64,000 nt of DNA from JBCDBD01 sp039184335 (GCA_039184335.1 JBCDBD010000015.1:3978-67977); one strand, 5' to 3'. Counted from the first letter of the stretch, positions 33,531 through 43,152 are shown. Notes: generated by a model not told the origin, from the sequence alone. Numbers and translations: made by a program.

Positions 33531-35918
33531 ATGAAAAATCCACTACTTGTATTATTCATACTGCTCCCTACCATAATCTTAGCCCAAAATAGGTTTTCCA
33601 TCTCAGGCTTTATACAAAGTCAAGATGGCACCCCACTGGCTTTTGCCAATGTACTATTGGATCGAAACAACAAATATGCTGTATCTGACGAGAATGGCAG
33701 GTATCGCATAGGTAACGTACGTCGTGGTGAATATGTGATAACCATCAGTTCTTTAGGCTATGAAACCATAACCCGTAACATTACCGTGAATGCTGATCTG
33801 AATCTAGACTTTACCATGATTGAAAATGTTGAAGCCCTGGATGATGTAATCGTTGAAGGTAAAAAAACTTCTACCAGACAAGAAGAACGGGCCATTACCA
33901 TAGGCAGTTTTGAGTTGGCCGAAGTAGTATCACAGACCAATATACTTGCCGATGCCGTGGACAAAATTTCTGGGGTTCGAATCAGGCGCTCAGGTTCTTT
34001 CGGTGATCAATCGGATATTTCCATTAACGGCTTGAATGGTTCCGCCATTCGTACTTTTATCGATGGTATACCGCTGGAATTTATATATCCCAGGGCTGAC
34101 ATAGCCACCTTGCCCTTAACAGGCATAAAACGGGTTGATGTCTATAAAGGTGTAATTCCAGTGGATATTAGCACCGATGCCCTAGGCGGTGGCATCAATA
34201 TCATTACAGAAGACAATAACGTAAACCGTTTTTATGCCAGCCACAGCTCAGGATCCTTTAATACACATCTAAGTGATATCAGCTTAACCTTGGTTGATGG
34301 CAAAGACAATTATTTAAAGATTGATGGAGGCTTGAACTATTCTGACAATGATTACACTTTTGAAGCTAGCCTTCAAGTTCGCGACCCATTTACGGAAAAT
34401 GGTCTTATTGCCATTCCTGGGACTAGCAATATCAAAAGATTTCATGACCTCTACCGATTGCAGTACACGCAAGCCAAGCTTGGAACATCAAACAAAAATT
34501 GGGCAGATAAGGCAGAAATCTCAATTAACTTTTTCGATCGATTCAGGGAATACCAAAACAACTTGAGAATAACAAATGTTGCCATCGGTGAAGCTTTTGA
34601 GGAATCAGAGAACTTTTCTGTGATTGCAAAATATGACAAAACCCTGATTAAGGATAAGCTAAAACTTAGAACCATATCAAACTACAGCGATGAACTGGTA
34701 AAATTTGTAGATACGACCGCTAATGTATACAACTGGTTAGGTGATATTATCATAGATGGGGCCGGGAGGGAAGACCTAAGAGGTGAATTTGATCCAGGCA
34801 ATCCCGTATTTTCAGAAACCACTACTAAAAACTACGTGAACCGAACCACCTTGAACCTAAAATTGCCCAAAGAAAGTAATTTAATGTTCAGCAACATCAT
34901 TGCCCACCAGACCAGGGAACTCAAGGATTTTGACATTGATAATCCAACAGAATTCAGTATTGCCCCGGATCAAAAAATCACAAAGAACATCACCGGATTA
35001 CAATATGACAACAATTCCTTAATTAAAGAGCGGGTGGAATTTTCCACCGCCTTAAAATATTACACCTACAAACTGGAGGGGTTTAGTAGCCTAAACAGGG
35101 TGCCCATAGAAGATACTGAAGGCTTTTTTGGTTGGAATGCCGGGCTAAAAGTTCAGGTTGTGGATGAGTTCTCGATAAGGGGGTCTTATGAACGGGGATT
35201 TCTGATTCCTGAAGTAACGCAATTCGCGGGAAATGGGGCAAACATTGCCCCCAATGGTGAACTGCAACCTGAGGAAAGTGATAACTATAATTTAGGGTTC
35301 CGTTTTTATAAGCGCTTCAATAGCGATTATGCGCTGACACTTACCACAAACGGTTTCTTGAGAAAACAAAGGGACTTCATCTTCTTGGATGCCAATGCAA
35401 CACGACAAAGAAATGAAAACATTGGAGATATTGACGCCGAAGGCGTAGAAGGGGAATTAAAATTCAATTTCTTGAAAAACTTCAATTGGAATACCAATGT
35501 CAGCTTCGTGAACAAAACCATCGAGGAGTTTCGCTTGGCCACTTCTACCGATGAGCTTATTGGCTCAAGACTCCCAAATACCCCAAGGTTTTTTTACAAC
35601 ACAGAACTGTCTTGGCAAACCAAAGATATTTTTAACACGGGCATAGGTCTACGGCTGTACAGTCTGTTTACCCATGTTGATGAATTCAATATCAGACCCG
35701 TGGCCACAGGGGAATCCATTGACACTACGCCTGATGCTTTCGTCCCGGAACAGGATAGACTGGATTTTGGTATTTCGCTAAGCTTGATGGACAAAAAAAT
35801 AACAGCGGCCTTCAACATAGTCAATATTACTGATGAAGAGTTGTTCGACAATTTTAGCGTCCCCAGACCTGGGCGTAATTTTAATTTTAAGCTGATCTAT
35901 GAAATTTCAAATTTTTAA
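33531..35918 (+). CDS. TonB-dependent receptor, second of a tandem pair
   Basis: 795 residues. Signal peptide to ~18 (IILAQ). Same layout as the receptor at 29425: regulatory-like domain (PLAFANVLLDRNNKYAVSD), plug with ISGVRIRRSGSFGDQSDISI, FIDGIPLEF and RVDVYKGVIPVDISTDALGG, and barrel to the C-terminal FKLIYEISNF. The substrate-facing middle part differs, suggesting a changed ligand after duplication. It is followed at 4 bp by its own DUF4374 lipoprotein. Confidence 0.93.
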   Translation: MKNPLLVLFILLPTIILAQNRFSISGFIQSQDGTPLAFANVLLDRNNKYAVSDENGRYRIGNVRRGEYVITISSLGYETITRNITVNADLNLDFTMIENVEALDDVIVEGKKTSTRQEERAITIGSFELAEVVSQTNILADAVDKISGVRIRRSGSFGDQSDISINGLNGSAIRTFIDGIPLEFIYPRADIATLPLTGIKRVDVYKGVIPVDISTDALGGGINIITEDNNVNRFYASHSSGSFNTHLSDISLTLVDGKDNYLKIDGGLNYSDNDYTFEASLQVRDPFTENGLIAIPGTSNIKRFHDLYRLQYTQAKLGTSNKNWADKAEISINFFDRFREYQNNLRITNVAIGEAFEESENFSVIAKYDKTLIKDKLKLRTISNYSDELVKFVDTTANVYNWLGDIIIDGAGREDLRGEFDPGNPVFSETTTKNYVNRTTLNLKLPKESNLMFSNIIAHQTRELKDFDIDNPTEFSIAPDQKITKNITGLQYDNNSLIKERVEFSTALKYYTYKLEGFSSLNRVPIEDTEGFFGWNAGLKVQVVDEFSIRGSYERGFLIPEVTQFAGNGANIAPNGELQPEESDNYNLGFRFYKRFNSDYALTLTTNGFLRKQRDFIFLDANATRQRNENIGDIDAEGVEGELKFNFLKNFNWNTNVSFVNKTIEEFRLATSTDELIGSRLPNTPRFFYNTELSWQTKDIFNTGIGLRLYSLFTHVDEFNIRPVATGESIDTTPDAFVPEQDRLDFGISLSLMDKKITAAFNIVNITDEELFDNFSVPRPGRNFNFKLIYEISNF

Positions 35919-35922
35919 TGTT

Positions 35923-37302
35923 ATGAAAATAAAAGATACTTTTCGACTGCTCTTGTTCACAAGTGGCATAATTTTTACGGCATGTGAACCTGATGAGGTT
36001 GTCACTGAGGTAATCGTGAACCAAGGCGGAAGTTCTGGAACTGGTGGTGATCCTGTTGTTGAAGAGTCGCCCTACAAGACGTCAGGCTTTGTGGCCGCTT
36101 CTATATTGAGTACCCCAACTTCATTTTCTTATTTTACAAATTATACAGAAGAAATGCCATCGGGTGAACAAGACTTAACACAGTCCAGTTCAAGCTCATT
36201 CTCTGGTTATTATCCGCAAACCGTATATAAAAACTTTGGTTTCGGTTCTTCTTTGGATTCTGACAATCTGGAATTGAACCGTTATGCTGTTGACAATGAA
36301 ACAGGAAAAGTAGTGAAAGCGGGGTCGATACCTTTGGCAGCAAGCCTTAGCCAAGTACTGATCTTAGACGATGAGACAGCCGTGTATACCATTTTTAACA
36401 CACCCAGTCTTTTTGTCTTTAATCCGACTACCATGCAATTTGTGCAAGAGATCCCAATGCCCCAAGCCGTGCAACTTGAGGAATTCGAGGATCAGGCGAA
36501 TTCATACTTTCACATAGTTTATAGACCGCAAGACAACAAGGTGTTTCTGCCTCTGATATCCAACTCTGCGCTAACCCCACCTTTTTTTGAAGGTGTTGAC
36601 ATCCATGTTGAGATTGTGGATATGGGAAGCCTCTCCTGGGAAAAAACCACAATTTTCAATGGGGCAACCTATCCGCTGACCAGAGGGATGGAAAATCCTA
36701 TGGTTGACGAATTCGGAAATATTTATTTGCTGACGCAAGGACAATACAGTCTCGATTTCCAATTTGGCCCAACCGCTCCCCCAAGTTCTAGACCCCAAAT
36801 TCTAAAAATACCCGCAGGAAGTACGGATTTTGACCCTACCTATGCTTTCAATCCTGTTGATTATATCGGGTTTAGTACATCCGTTGCCCAACTTTGCACA
36901 GGATCTATCTACTACAAAGACGGAATTGCCTACGCTGCGATGACCGCCGAACCTGATGTACCAAGGGTAAACGAACTTCTTGCTAAATTGGGTGCTGGTA
37001 CCATCACTGAAGAAGAATTTAACGAATTGGCCGCTTTGGTCACCAATAGCCCCAATATGAAATGGTCAAAAATTGACCTGAATGCACAGACTGCTGAAAT
37101 CATTGGGGATATTCCGACCACTGCTGGCTTTACGTATCCTTTCTCCTACAAATATCAAGACAAGCTATATTTTCAGGTATTTGATCCTGAGAGTGGTGTA
37201 AATGGCTATTATGAACATGATCCAGCTATGGCAACAAGTTCAAACGTATATAATATCACCTCGGGTGGGGTCGCCACACAATTTGTCATACTTCAAGAAT
37301 AA
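35923..37302 (+). CDS. DUF4374-like surface lipoprotein, partner of second receptor
   Basis: 459 residues from the ATG at 35923; a frame start at 35899 would overlap the receptor end but gives a less typical signal. Lipobox Cys 21 (GIIFTAC) followed by EPDEVV, a milder acidic tail than in its paralogue. The start YKTSGFVAASIL and LKIPAGSTDFDPTYAFNP match the first DUF4374 copy, so the receptor-lipoprotein pair was duplicated as a unit. Beta-propeller-like siderophore binding inferred. Ends at a clear terminator marking the right edge of the island. Confidence 0.82.
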   Translation: MKIKDTFRLLLFTSGIIFTACEPDEVVTEVIVNQGGSSGTGGDPVVEESPYKTSGFVAASILSTPTSFSYFTNYTEEMPSGEQDLTQSSSSSFSGYYPQTVYKNFGFGSSLDSDNLELNRYAVDNETGKVVKAGSIPLAASLSQVLILDDETAVYTIFNTPSLFVFNPTTMQFVQEIPMPQAVQLEEFEDQANSYFHIVYRPQDNKVFLPLISNSALTPPFFEGVDIHVEIVDMGSLSWEKTTIFNGATYPLTRGMENPMVDEFGNIYLLTQGQYSLDFQFGPTAPPSSRPQILKIPAGSTDFDPTYAFNPVDYIGFSTSVAQLCTGSIYYKDGIAYAAMTAEPDVPRVNELLAKLGAGTITEEEFNELAALVTNSPNMKWSKIDLNAQTAEIIGDIPTTAGFTYPFSYKYQDKLYFQVFDPESGVNGYYEHDPAMATSSNVYNITSGGVATQFVILQE

Positions 37303-37326
37303 GTATGTAGCAATGGAGTAAGTCAA

Positions 37327-37352
37327 AGCCCCTACATGGTAGGGGCTCTTTT
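37327..37352 (+). terminator. Rho-independent terminator at right edge of the iron island
   Basis: Stem AGCCCCTAC (37327-37335) / GTAGGGGCT (37339-37347), three-base loop, then CTTTTG. Its position between convergent genes lets it serve both. Confidence 0.85.
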
Positions 37353-37369
37353 GATTTCATGAAATAACA

Positions 37370-38233
37370 TCAACGGTAAACCGAAAACAGTTCAGTGGCT
37401 TTGTTATAGGCGGCCTCAAAGACCATCCAATTGACATGGGTCGTTGCCTTTACCGCTGTAAAGTATGACAGCATCTTTTCTGTAGGCATATTTCCCGTCA
37501 GCTCATCCTTGGCCATCGGACAACCGCCAAAACCCTGTACCGCCCCATCGAACCGTCGGCAACCTGCTTTATAGGCCGCATCTACCTTTTCATGCCATTT
37601 GGTGGGGGTAGTATGCAAATGTGCCCCAAATTCAATTTCTGGATATTTGGGAATCAAATGGGAAAACAGGTAATCAATGACCTCAGGCGTCGAACTACCG
37701 ATGGTGTCTGAAAGTGATAGTACCTGCACTCCCATAGCAGCCAACCTTTCGGTCCATTGCCCTACGATCGCTACATCCCATGGGTCGCCATACGGATTAC
37801 CGAAGCCCATGGAAATATAAGTGACGACCGCTTTTCCACTATCCCTGGCAATCGCCAAAATCTCTTTCAAGGTGGTAACAGACTGCGCTATGGTCTTATG
37901 CGTGTTGCGCATTTGAAAATTTTCGGAAATCGAAAAAGGATAGCCCAAATAATCTATTGCATCGTGCTTGCTCGCCTCGACTGCCCCGCGTACATTGGCA
38001 ACAATGGCCAAAAGCTTACTTGTTGACTTCGACAGATCGAGCTGGGCCAGCACTTCGGCCGTATCGACCATTTGCGGAATTGCCTTGGGCGACACAAAAC
38101 TGCCAAAATCAATGGTATCAAAACCGCACCCCAAAAGCGATTGGACATACCTGACCTTTTCATGGGTGGGAATAAAGGTCTTAATACCCTGCATGGCATC
38201 CCGTGGACATTCTATGAGCTTTACATTTGGCAT
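37370..38233 (-). CDS. Hydroxymethylglutaryl-CoA lyase
   Basis: 287 residues. TIM-barrel DRE-type enzyme: N-terminal ECPRDAMQG with the catalytic Arg-Asp, SFVSPKAIPQM, FGAHLHTT with metal-binding His pair, and the active-site loop GFGGCPMAKDELTGNMPTE with the catalytic Cys. It cleaves HMG-CoA to acetyl-CoA and acetoacetate in leucine degradation. No leucine-pathway partners are adjacent. It is 20 bp downstream of a LysE-type exporter gene on the same strand, possibly co-transcribed. Confidence 0.95.
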   Translation of the reverse strand: MPNVKLIECPRDAMQGIKTFIPTHEKVRYVQSLLGCGFDTIDFGSFVSPKAIPQMVDTAEVLAQLDLSKSTSKLLAIVANVRGAVEASKHDAIDYLGYPFSISENFQMRNTHKTIAQSVTTLKEILAIARDSGKAVVTYISMGFGNPYGDPWDVAIVGQWTERLAAMGVQVLSLSDTIGSSTPEVIDYLFSHLIPKYPEIEFGAHLHTTPTKWHEKVDAAYKAGCRRFDGAVQGFGGCPMAKDELTGNMPTEKMLSYFTAVKATTHVNWMVFEAAYNKATELFSVYR

Positions 38234-38252
38234 ATAACGCCTAAAATTACCA

Positions 38253-38879
38253 CTAATAATCCGATAGGACTAAGTAAAGGGCAATGCCCACAAATACAAT
38301 GATCTGCACCCATTTTAAATAGATAGCTGTTTTCGGGCTGTTGCCGATGTATTGGGATATGCTACCGGCCAATAGGGCAATACTGCCAAAGACCACTAAA
38401 GTGACCAACATAAACAACAGCCCCAGTGTGTAAAATTGAACGACCAGACCAAGTTCGTCACTGAACAGGAACCCTGGAAAAAAAGCCAGAAAAAAAACAG
38501 TGACCTTTGGGTTCAACACATTCATCACAAAGCCTTTTTGAAAGAGGGCAAGCGCATTTGTCTGATTGTTCTTGACCTTTATGATCTCAATATGGGCATC
38601 ACTTTTGTAGACCTTGTAGGTCAAAAACAACAAATAGCACGCCCCAAAGATCTTGATTGCCCAAAAAAGGACTGTATTCATCTTAACCACTGCAGATAGA
38701 CCAAAGGCCAGTAGGGTCGTATGCACCAAACATCCTCCGACAAATCCAAATGCTGTGGCCAGGCCCAGTCGCTTTCCGTAGGCAATACTCTGTGTCAGCA
38801 CAAAAATATTGTCTGGTCCAGGAGAAATGGCCAAAACCGAAGAGGTCAGCACAAAAGCAGTCAGAATTTCGTAGTTCAA
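38253..38879 (-). CDS. LysE-family amino-acid/metabolite exporter
   Basis: 208 residues, about six hydrophobic helices. Family motif SPGPDNIFVLTQSIAYGKRLGL near the N-terminus (~19-40), then GFVGGCLVHTTLLAFGLSAV, a central helix region MNVLNPKVTVFFLAFFPGFLF (the conserved N-P-K motif) and a C-terminal helix. LysE/RhtB proteins export amino acids or related small molecules by proton exchange. Substrate not predictable. First gene of a likely two-gene unit with HMG-CoA lyase. Confidence 0.92.
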   Translation of the reverse strand: MNYEILTAFVLTSSVLAISPGPDNIFVLTQSIAYGKRLGLATAFGFVGGCLVHTTLLAFGLSAVVKMNTVLFWAIKIFGACYLLFLTYKVYKSDAHIEIIKVKNNQTNALALFQKGFVMNVLNPKVTVFFLAFFPGFLFSDELGLVVQFYTLGLLFMLVTLVVFGSIALLAGSISQYIGNSPKTAIYLKWVQIIVFVGIALYLVLSDY

Positions 38880-38953
38880 ATCGCGTCGTAATTAAATTCA
38901 AAATACAAATTACATCGTATTCAAAAATTCTTTTTATAACTTGAAAGACAAAA

Positions 38954-39376
38954 ATGAAATACGTTACTACTGTCCTGCTATGCCTTTTTGCTCTTACCGC
39001 TGCTTTTTCAACACCGCTCCACACCATGAAAAATCGACTGGGTGAAACCAAGGAAGAGGCAACGGACAGTGTTTTAAGACATGTGGTACTGTTCAAGTTC
39101 AAAAAAGGTACCCCCGAAAAAAAATTGGTGGAAATTGAAATGGCATTTTCTGCATTGCCCTCGAAGATACCTGAGATCATGTCTTATGAGTGGGGATTGA
39201 ACAACAGTCAAGAGGGACACGATAAGGGGTTTACCCACTGCTTTTTTCTGACGTTCAAAAATGAGGAAGCAAGAAACACATATTTGCCCCACCCTGACCA
39301 TAAGGCTTTTGGCGAATTGATCACACCCCATTTGGAAGATGTTTTCGTGGTCGATTATTGGACAACCACGCTTTAG
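38954..39376 (+). CDS. Exported Dabb (stress-responsive A/B barrel) protein
   Basis: 140 residues. Signal peptide ~1-19 (TTVLLCLFALTAAFS). Dabb domain ~40-138: LRHVVLFKFKKGTPEKKLVEIE, a middle helix, and HPDHKAFGELITPHLEDVFVVDY. A dimeric ferredoxin-like alpha/beta barrel; biochemical role unclear. Ends 4 bp inside the convergent pyrD 3' end. Confidence 0.88.
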   Translation: MKYVTTVLLCLFALTAAFSTPLHTMKNRLGETKEEATDSVLRHVVLFKFKKGTPEKKLVEIEMAFSALPSKIPEIMSYEWGLNNSQEGHDKGFTHCFFLTFKNEEARNTYLPHPDHKAFGELITPHLEDVFVVDYWTTTL

Positions 39377-40416
39377 TGCCCATACTTTTCAAGAATGGCA
39401 CGGTTGATCTTTTTGATCAAGCTAGGACCTTCATATACAAACCCGGTATACAATTGTACCAAATCGGCACCTGCTTCCAATTTATCCAGTGCCTCTTGGG
39501 CAGAATGAATACCCCCTACCCCGATGATGGGAAACGCCTTTTTGCTGTTTTTTGCCAAAAAACGGATGACCGCTGTACTGCGTTCTGCCAATGGCCTACC
39601 GCTAAGCCCTCCTTTTTCCTCGGTCAAGATCAAGTGCGATTTCAATCCTTTTCGCGATATGGTGGTGTTCGTGGCGATCACCCCGTCTATTTTAGAGGTT
39701 TTTACGATATAAATGATATCCAACAACTGGGAATCTGTCAAATCTGGAGCGATTTTAAGCAATATCGGTTTCTCTTTGAGATGCAGTTTGGCTGCATTTT
39801 TTTTATTCGCACGCTTCAATTTCATCAACAGCTCCAAAAGGGGTTTGCTCTCTTGCAATTGCCGTAGACCGGGTGTGTTCGGCGAGCTGACATTCACTAC
39901 AAAATAATCTACATACTCAAACAGTGCATCAAAGCAGATGAGATAATCCCTCACGGCATCTTTATTTTCGGTCACCTTATTCTTCCCAATATTGCCTCCA
40001 ATCAATACCTTTCGATCTTTTTTTAAACGGTCGACCGCATCAAACACCCCTTTGTTGTTGAATCCCATCCGGTTGATGATGGCCTCATCCTCCAGCAATC
40101 GAAACAATCGCTTCTTGGGGTTGCCAGATTGTGGTTTTGGGGTAAGTGTACCTATTTCAATAAACCCGAATCCAAAATCGGAAAGTTGGTTGTACAACTT
40201 GGCATCTTTATCGAATCCCGCTGCCAGTCCTACCGGGTTCTTGAACCTTAATCCGAACACCTCACGTTCCAATCGTTCGTCCTCTATGGTAAAAAGTGAC
40301 CTGAAAAGACCAGAAAAACCCAATCGAGAAAGAAAATGTATGGTAGAAAAAGAAAAATAATGAACAGTTTCAGCATCAAGCATAAATAAGAGGGGGCGCA
40401 AAAAAAACTTATACAT
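39373..40416 (-). CDS. pyrD: Dihydroorotate dehydrogenase (quinone), class 2
   Basis: 347 residues from the ATG at 40416; a GTG two codons earlier is possible. N-terminal membrane-associating helix pair (YKFFLRPLLFMLDAETVHYFSF) marks the class 2, quinone-using enzyme. FMN barrel motifs: NPVGLAAGFDKDA, FGFIEIGTLTPKPQSGNP, NRMGFNNKG, NVSSPNTPGLR with the catalytic Ser, ATNTTISR, GGLSGRPL, and IGVGGI. It oxidises dihydroorotate to orotate in pyrimidine synthesis at the inner membrane. No other pyr genes adjacent. Confidence 0.97.
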   Translation of the reverse strand: MYKFFLRPLLFMLDAETVHYFSFSTIHFLSRLGFSGLFRSLFTIEDERLEREVFGLRFKNPVGLAAGFDKDAKLYNQLSDFGFGFIEIGTLTPKPQSGNPKKRLFRLLEDEAIINRMGFNNKGVFDAVDRLKKDRKVLIGGNIGKNKVTENKDAVRDYLICFDALFEYVDYFVVNVSSPNTPGLRQLQESKPLLELLMKLKRANKKNAAKLHLKEKPILLKIAPDLTDSQLLDIIYIVKTSKIDGVIATNTTISRKGLKSHLILTEEKGGLSGRPLAERSTAVIRFLAKNSKKAFPIIGVGGIHSAQEALDKLEAGADLVQLYTGFVYEGPSLIKKINRAILEKYGH

Positions 40417-40472
40417 TAACACATATTTTCCGTAAAAATAAAAACTCTTAAACCAGTTACTGGCATATCTTG

Positions 40473-40895
40473 CTATTTTTCGTCAACCTGCCTATCGACA
40501 TATAGCGGACTATGTGCTACGCCCTTGCACAATGTGATGTACAGGTTGTACTGTTTATCATTAAATAAAGACAACACCCTTTTATCGATCATCCGCATAT
40601 TTTGTTTCATGCTATCCATCAGTGCACGATAACGGTATGACATGGCCATTAAATCTTCTGGTGCGCTTTGGGCATTTCTATTCAGCAACGCCTTGGCCCG
40701 ATCGGCCAATAACATATTACGGTATTTTAACTCTGCACTCCAATTCCTCATTTTTTCAATTTGCTTATCATTTAGTTGAAACACTTTGATGATCGTGCTA
40801 TCCTGGGATCCTCCGACACCTAAGTAACAATCTTCTTGACCCCATATAGAAAGAAAAACGAAAAAAATGGGTATAAAACGTAGTTTGACAATCAA
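40473..40895 (-). CDS. Exported small helical protein of unknown function
   Basis: 140 residues, TTG start (I-V-K-L-R-F-I-P-I-F-F follows), signal peptide to ~19 (IWGQ). The mature part is mostly helical and charged: VFQLNDKQIEKMRNWSAELKY, then a middle with MAMSYRYRALMDSMKQNMRM and a C-terminal LFNDKQYNLYITLCKG. This pattern is loosely like small periplasmic Spy/LTXXQ-type proteins, but the motif is not present. It lies 56 bp upstream of pyrD on the same strand and is divergent from pepT. Function unknown. Confidence 0.6.
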   Translation of the reverse strand: MIVKLRFIPIFFVFLSIWGQEDCYLGVGGSQDSTIIKVFQLNDKQIEKMRNWSAELKYRNMLLADRAKALLNRNAQSAPEDLMAMSYRYRALMDSMKQNMRMIDKRVLSLFNDKQYNLYITLCKGVAHSPLYVDRQVDEK

Positions 40896-40991
40896 TGGAA
40901 CACAAATTAGGTTCGAAAGATAATTTTTTAGTCTTCCTTTTCAACCAAAATCCGACCGAAATAGCAGTATTTTTGACAAAAAACCACTTCG

Positions 40992-42218
40992 ATGGATAAA
41001 CTATTGCCCCGCTTTTTGGAATACGTTTCAATCGATACACAGAGTGACCCCTACTCCAAGACCACCCCAAGCACTGAAAAACAATGGAATCTGGCAAAAA
41101 AATTGGTTCTTGAACTGCACCAAATAGGAATGCAAGAGGTTTCAATTGATGAAAACGCCTATATCATGGCGACACTGCCCAGTAACATTGAAAAAGAGGT
41201 GCCCGTTATTGGATTTATTTCACATTTTGATACCACCCCTGACTTTACGGGTAAAAATGTAAAACCCCAAATCGTTGAAAACTATGATGGCGGTGACATT
41301 CCATTGAACAAGGGAAAAGACCTTGTGCTATCGCCCGATGATTTTGAAGATTTGCTTCTCTATACAGGAGAGACCCTCATTACCACGGATGGCAGCACCC
41401 TTTTAGGGGCCGATGACAAGGCTGGTATTGCCGAAATCATTACGGCCATGGAATACCTTGTACAACATCCTGAAATCAAACATGGTAAAATTCGCATCGC
41501 CTTTACCCCAGATGAGGAAATTGGTCGGGGAGCCCAAAAGTTTGATGTCGAAAAATTTGGGGCGGCATGGGCATATACCGTAGATGGAAGCCGTTTGGGT
41601 GAACTGGAATATGAGAATTTCAATGCGGCCGGGGCTACGGTACATTTCAAGGGAAGAAGCGTGCATCCGGGCCATGCAAAAGGAAAAATGGTCAATGCCA
41701 TTAATGTCTTGAATGAATTTATCAGTTTACTGCCGTCTATGGAGGTACCCGAACGTACTTCAGAACGACAAGGCTTTTTTCATGTGCACAAAATCAAGGG
41801 CACCATTGAAAATGCCCAGCTTGAACTCCTCGTCCGTGACCATGACCAAGAACATTTTGAAGCGCGAAAACAGCTGCTGGCTGACATCACCGACAAACTG
41901 AACAAAAAATACCCAGCATCGGTCACCCTTGAAGTTTTGGACCAGTACCGAAACATGAGGGAAAAAGTGGAGCCTGTTTTCCATATCATTGAAATTGCAG
42001 AGGAAGCCATGCTCTCGTTGGACATACAACCTATCATAAAACCGATACGTGGCGGTACCGACGGCTCACAATTGAGCTTTATGGGATTGCCATGCCCCAA
42101 CATTTTTGCTGGTGGCCACAACTTTCATGGAAAGTATGAGTTCATTCCTTTAAAAAGTATGCAAAAAGCGGTTGATGTAATCGTAAGAATTTGCGAACTT
42201 ACTGCATTAAGATTTTAA
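40992..42218 (+). CDS. pepT: Peptidase T (aminotripeptidase)
   Basis: 408 residues, full M20B family length. Zinc ligands: HFDTTPDFTGKNV (His-x-Asp), LLGADDKAGIAEI (bridging Asp), FTPDEEIGRGA (Glu-Glu catalytic pair), TVDGSRLGELEYENFNAAG, the lid region with RGGTDGSQLSFMGLPCPNIF and the C-terminal GGHNFHGKYEFIP with His. Removes the N-terminal residue from tripeptides in the cytoplasm. The YdeI-like gene follows 2 bp after its stop. Confidence 0.97.
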   Translation: MDKLLPRFLEYVSIDTQSDPYSKTTPSTEKQWNLAKKLVLELHQIGMQEVSIDENAYIMATLPSNIEKEVPVIGFISHFDTTPDFTGKNVKPQIVENYDGGDIPLNKGKDLVLSPDDFEDLLLYTGETLITTDGSTLLGADDKAGIAEIITAMEYLVQHPEIKHGKIRIAFTPDEEIGRGAQKFDVEKFGAAWAYTVDGSRLGELEYENFNAAGATVHFKGRSVHPGHAKGKMVNAINVLNEFISLLPSMEVPERTSERQGFFHVHKIKGTIENAQLELLVRDHDQEHFEARKQLLADITDKLNKKYPASVTLEVLDQYRNMREKVEPVFHIIEIAEEAMLSLDIQPIIKPIRGGTDGSQLSFMGLPCPNIFAGGHNFHGKYEFIPLKSMQKAVDVIVRICELTALRF

Positions 42219-42220
42219 AA

Positions 42221-42814
42221 ATGGAAAAGACAAAAACGGCAGAGGGCTATTATGCCAAAGATGCTCCATTTAAAAAAGAAATTGCCCTGCTAAGGGAAAT
42301 TGCACACCGAACAGAAGCGATCGAGACCTGTAAATGGGGGATGCCCGTCTACACGATCACCAACAAAAACGTCTTTGGTATCTGCAGGTTCAAATCACAC
42401 TTTGGCGTTTGGTTCTTCAACGGTGCTTTTTTGAGCGACCCAAAAAATGTACTGGCGAATGCCCAAGAAGGAAAAACCAAGGCAATGCGCCATTGGAAGT
42501 TTTATGCGGCAGACCAAATTCAAGAAAAAGAGGTGTTGCAGTATATGAACGAAGCTATCGAAAACCAAAAAAAAGGCATTCGGTTAGTTCCTAAAAAACA
42601 GAAAAAAGAAGTTCAAATACCAATACCATTGCGTTCGGCACTAGAGCAAGACCAAAGCCTTAAAAAGGCATTTGGGCATTTTACGCCTTACAAGCAAAAA
42701 GAATTCTGTGAATATATTGAAGAGGCCAAGCAAGAAAAGACCAAACTGAGACGGTTAGATAAAATTCTACCCATGATCCAAGAAGGTGTTGGGCTCAACG
42801 ATGCCTATCGATAA
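42221..42814 (+). CDS. YdeI/DUF1801-family protein
   Basis: 197 residues from the ATG at 42221, 2 bp after pepT's stop. The DUF1801 part, ~15-115, shows the usual 'E-x-C-K-W-G-M-P-V-Y-x-x' block (ETCKWGMPVY) and FKSHFGVWFFNGAFL. The C-terminal YdeI tail (~130-197) has PIPLRSALEQDQSLKKAF and GHFTPYKQKEFCEYIEEAKQ. Members are small cytoplasmic proteins; a role in binding metal or metabolite has been proposed but is not established. Cotranscribed with pepT and ended by a bidirectional terminator. Confidence 0.85.
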   Translation: MEKTKTAEGYYAKDAPFKKEIALLREIAHRTEAIETCKWGMPVYTITNKNVFGICRFKSHFGVWFFNGAFLSDPKNVLANAQEGKTKAMRHWKFYAADQIQEKEVLQYMNEAIENQKKGIRLVPKKQKKEVQIPIPLRSALEQDQSLKKAFGHFTPYKQKEFCEYIEEAKQEKTKLRRLDKILPMIQEGVGLNDAYR

Positions 42815-42815
42815 A

Positions 42816-42842
42816 AAAGGCACCTCAGATTAAGGTGCCTTT
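42816..42842. terminator. Bidirectional terminator between YdeI-like gene and yajC
   Basis: AAAGGCACCT (42816-42825) / AGGTGCCTTT (42833-42842), seven-base loop, A-run and T-run at each side. Serves both convergent operons. Confidence 0.9.
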
Positions 42843-42863
42843 GTAAAGATAGCGGCGATGCCG

Positions 42864-43151
42864 TTATTTTTTTGGAGGATCTGCCAATTTCTTGCTCATC
42901 TCCATGGAAATTGAAGATCGGTCAAATTTTAAACGGCCGGCCATCGTCTCGATGATGCAAGAGTTGTCCTTATCGTTTAAATCGACCACTTTACCATGAA
43001 GACCGCTTTTGGTAATGATGCGATCTCCTTTTTTTAATGCCTCTGAAAACTTTTTTTCATCTTTTTGACGCTTTATCTGTGGGCGGATCATAAAAAAGTA
43101 AGCCACCACAAAGATGAGTATAAGCGGCAAAAACTGGTTGATGCCTTCCAT
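42864..43151 (-). CDS. yajC: Preprotein translocase subunit YajC
   Basis: 95 residues. One N-terminal membrane helix (FLPLILIFVVAYFFMIRP) followed by the signature RPQIKRQKDEKKF and the beta-rich GDRIITKSGLHGKVVDLND. An accessory protein of the Sec translocon with SecDF. Last gene of the nusB / DUF1573 / yajC operon; the DUF1573 stop lies 1 bp before this start. Confidence 0.95.
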   Translation of the reverse strand: MEGINQFLPLILIFVVAYFFMIRPQIKRQKDEKKFSEALKKGDRIITKSGLHGKVVDLNDKDNSCIIETMAGRLKFDRSSISMEMSKKLADPPKK

Positions 43152-43152
43152 A

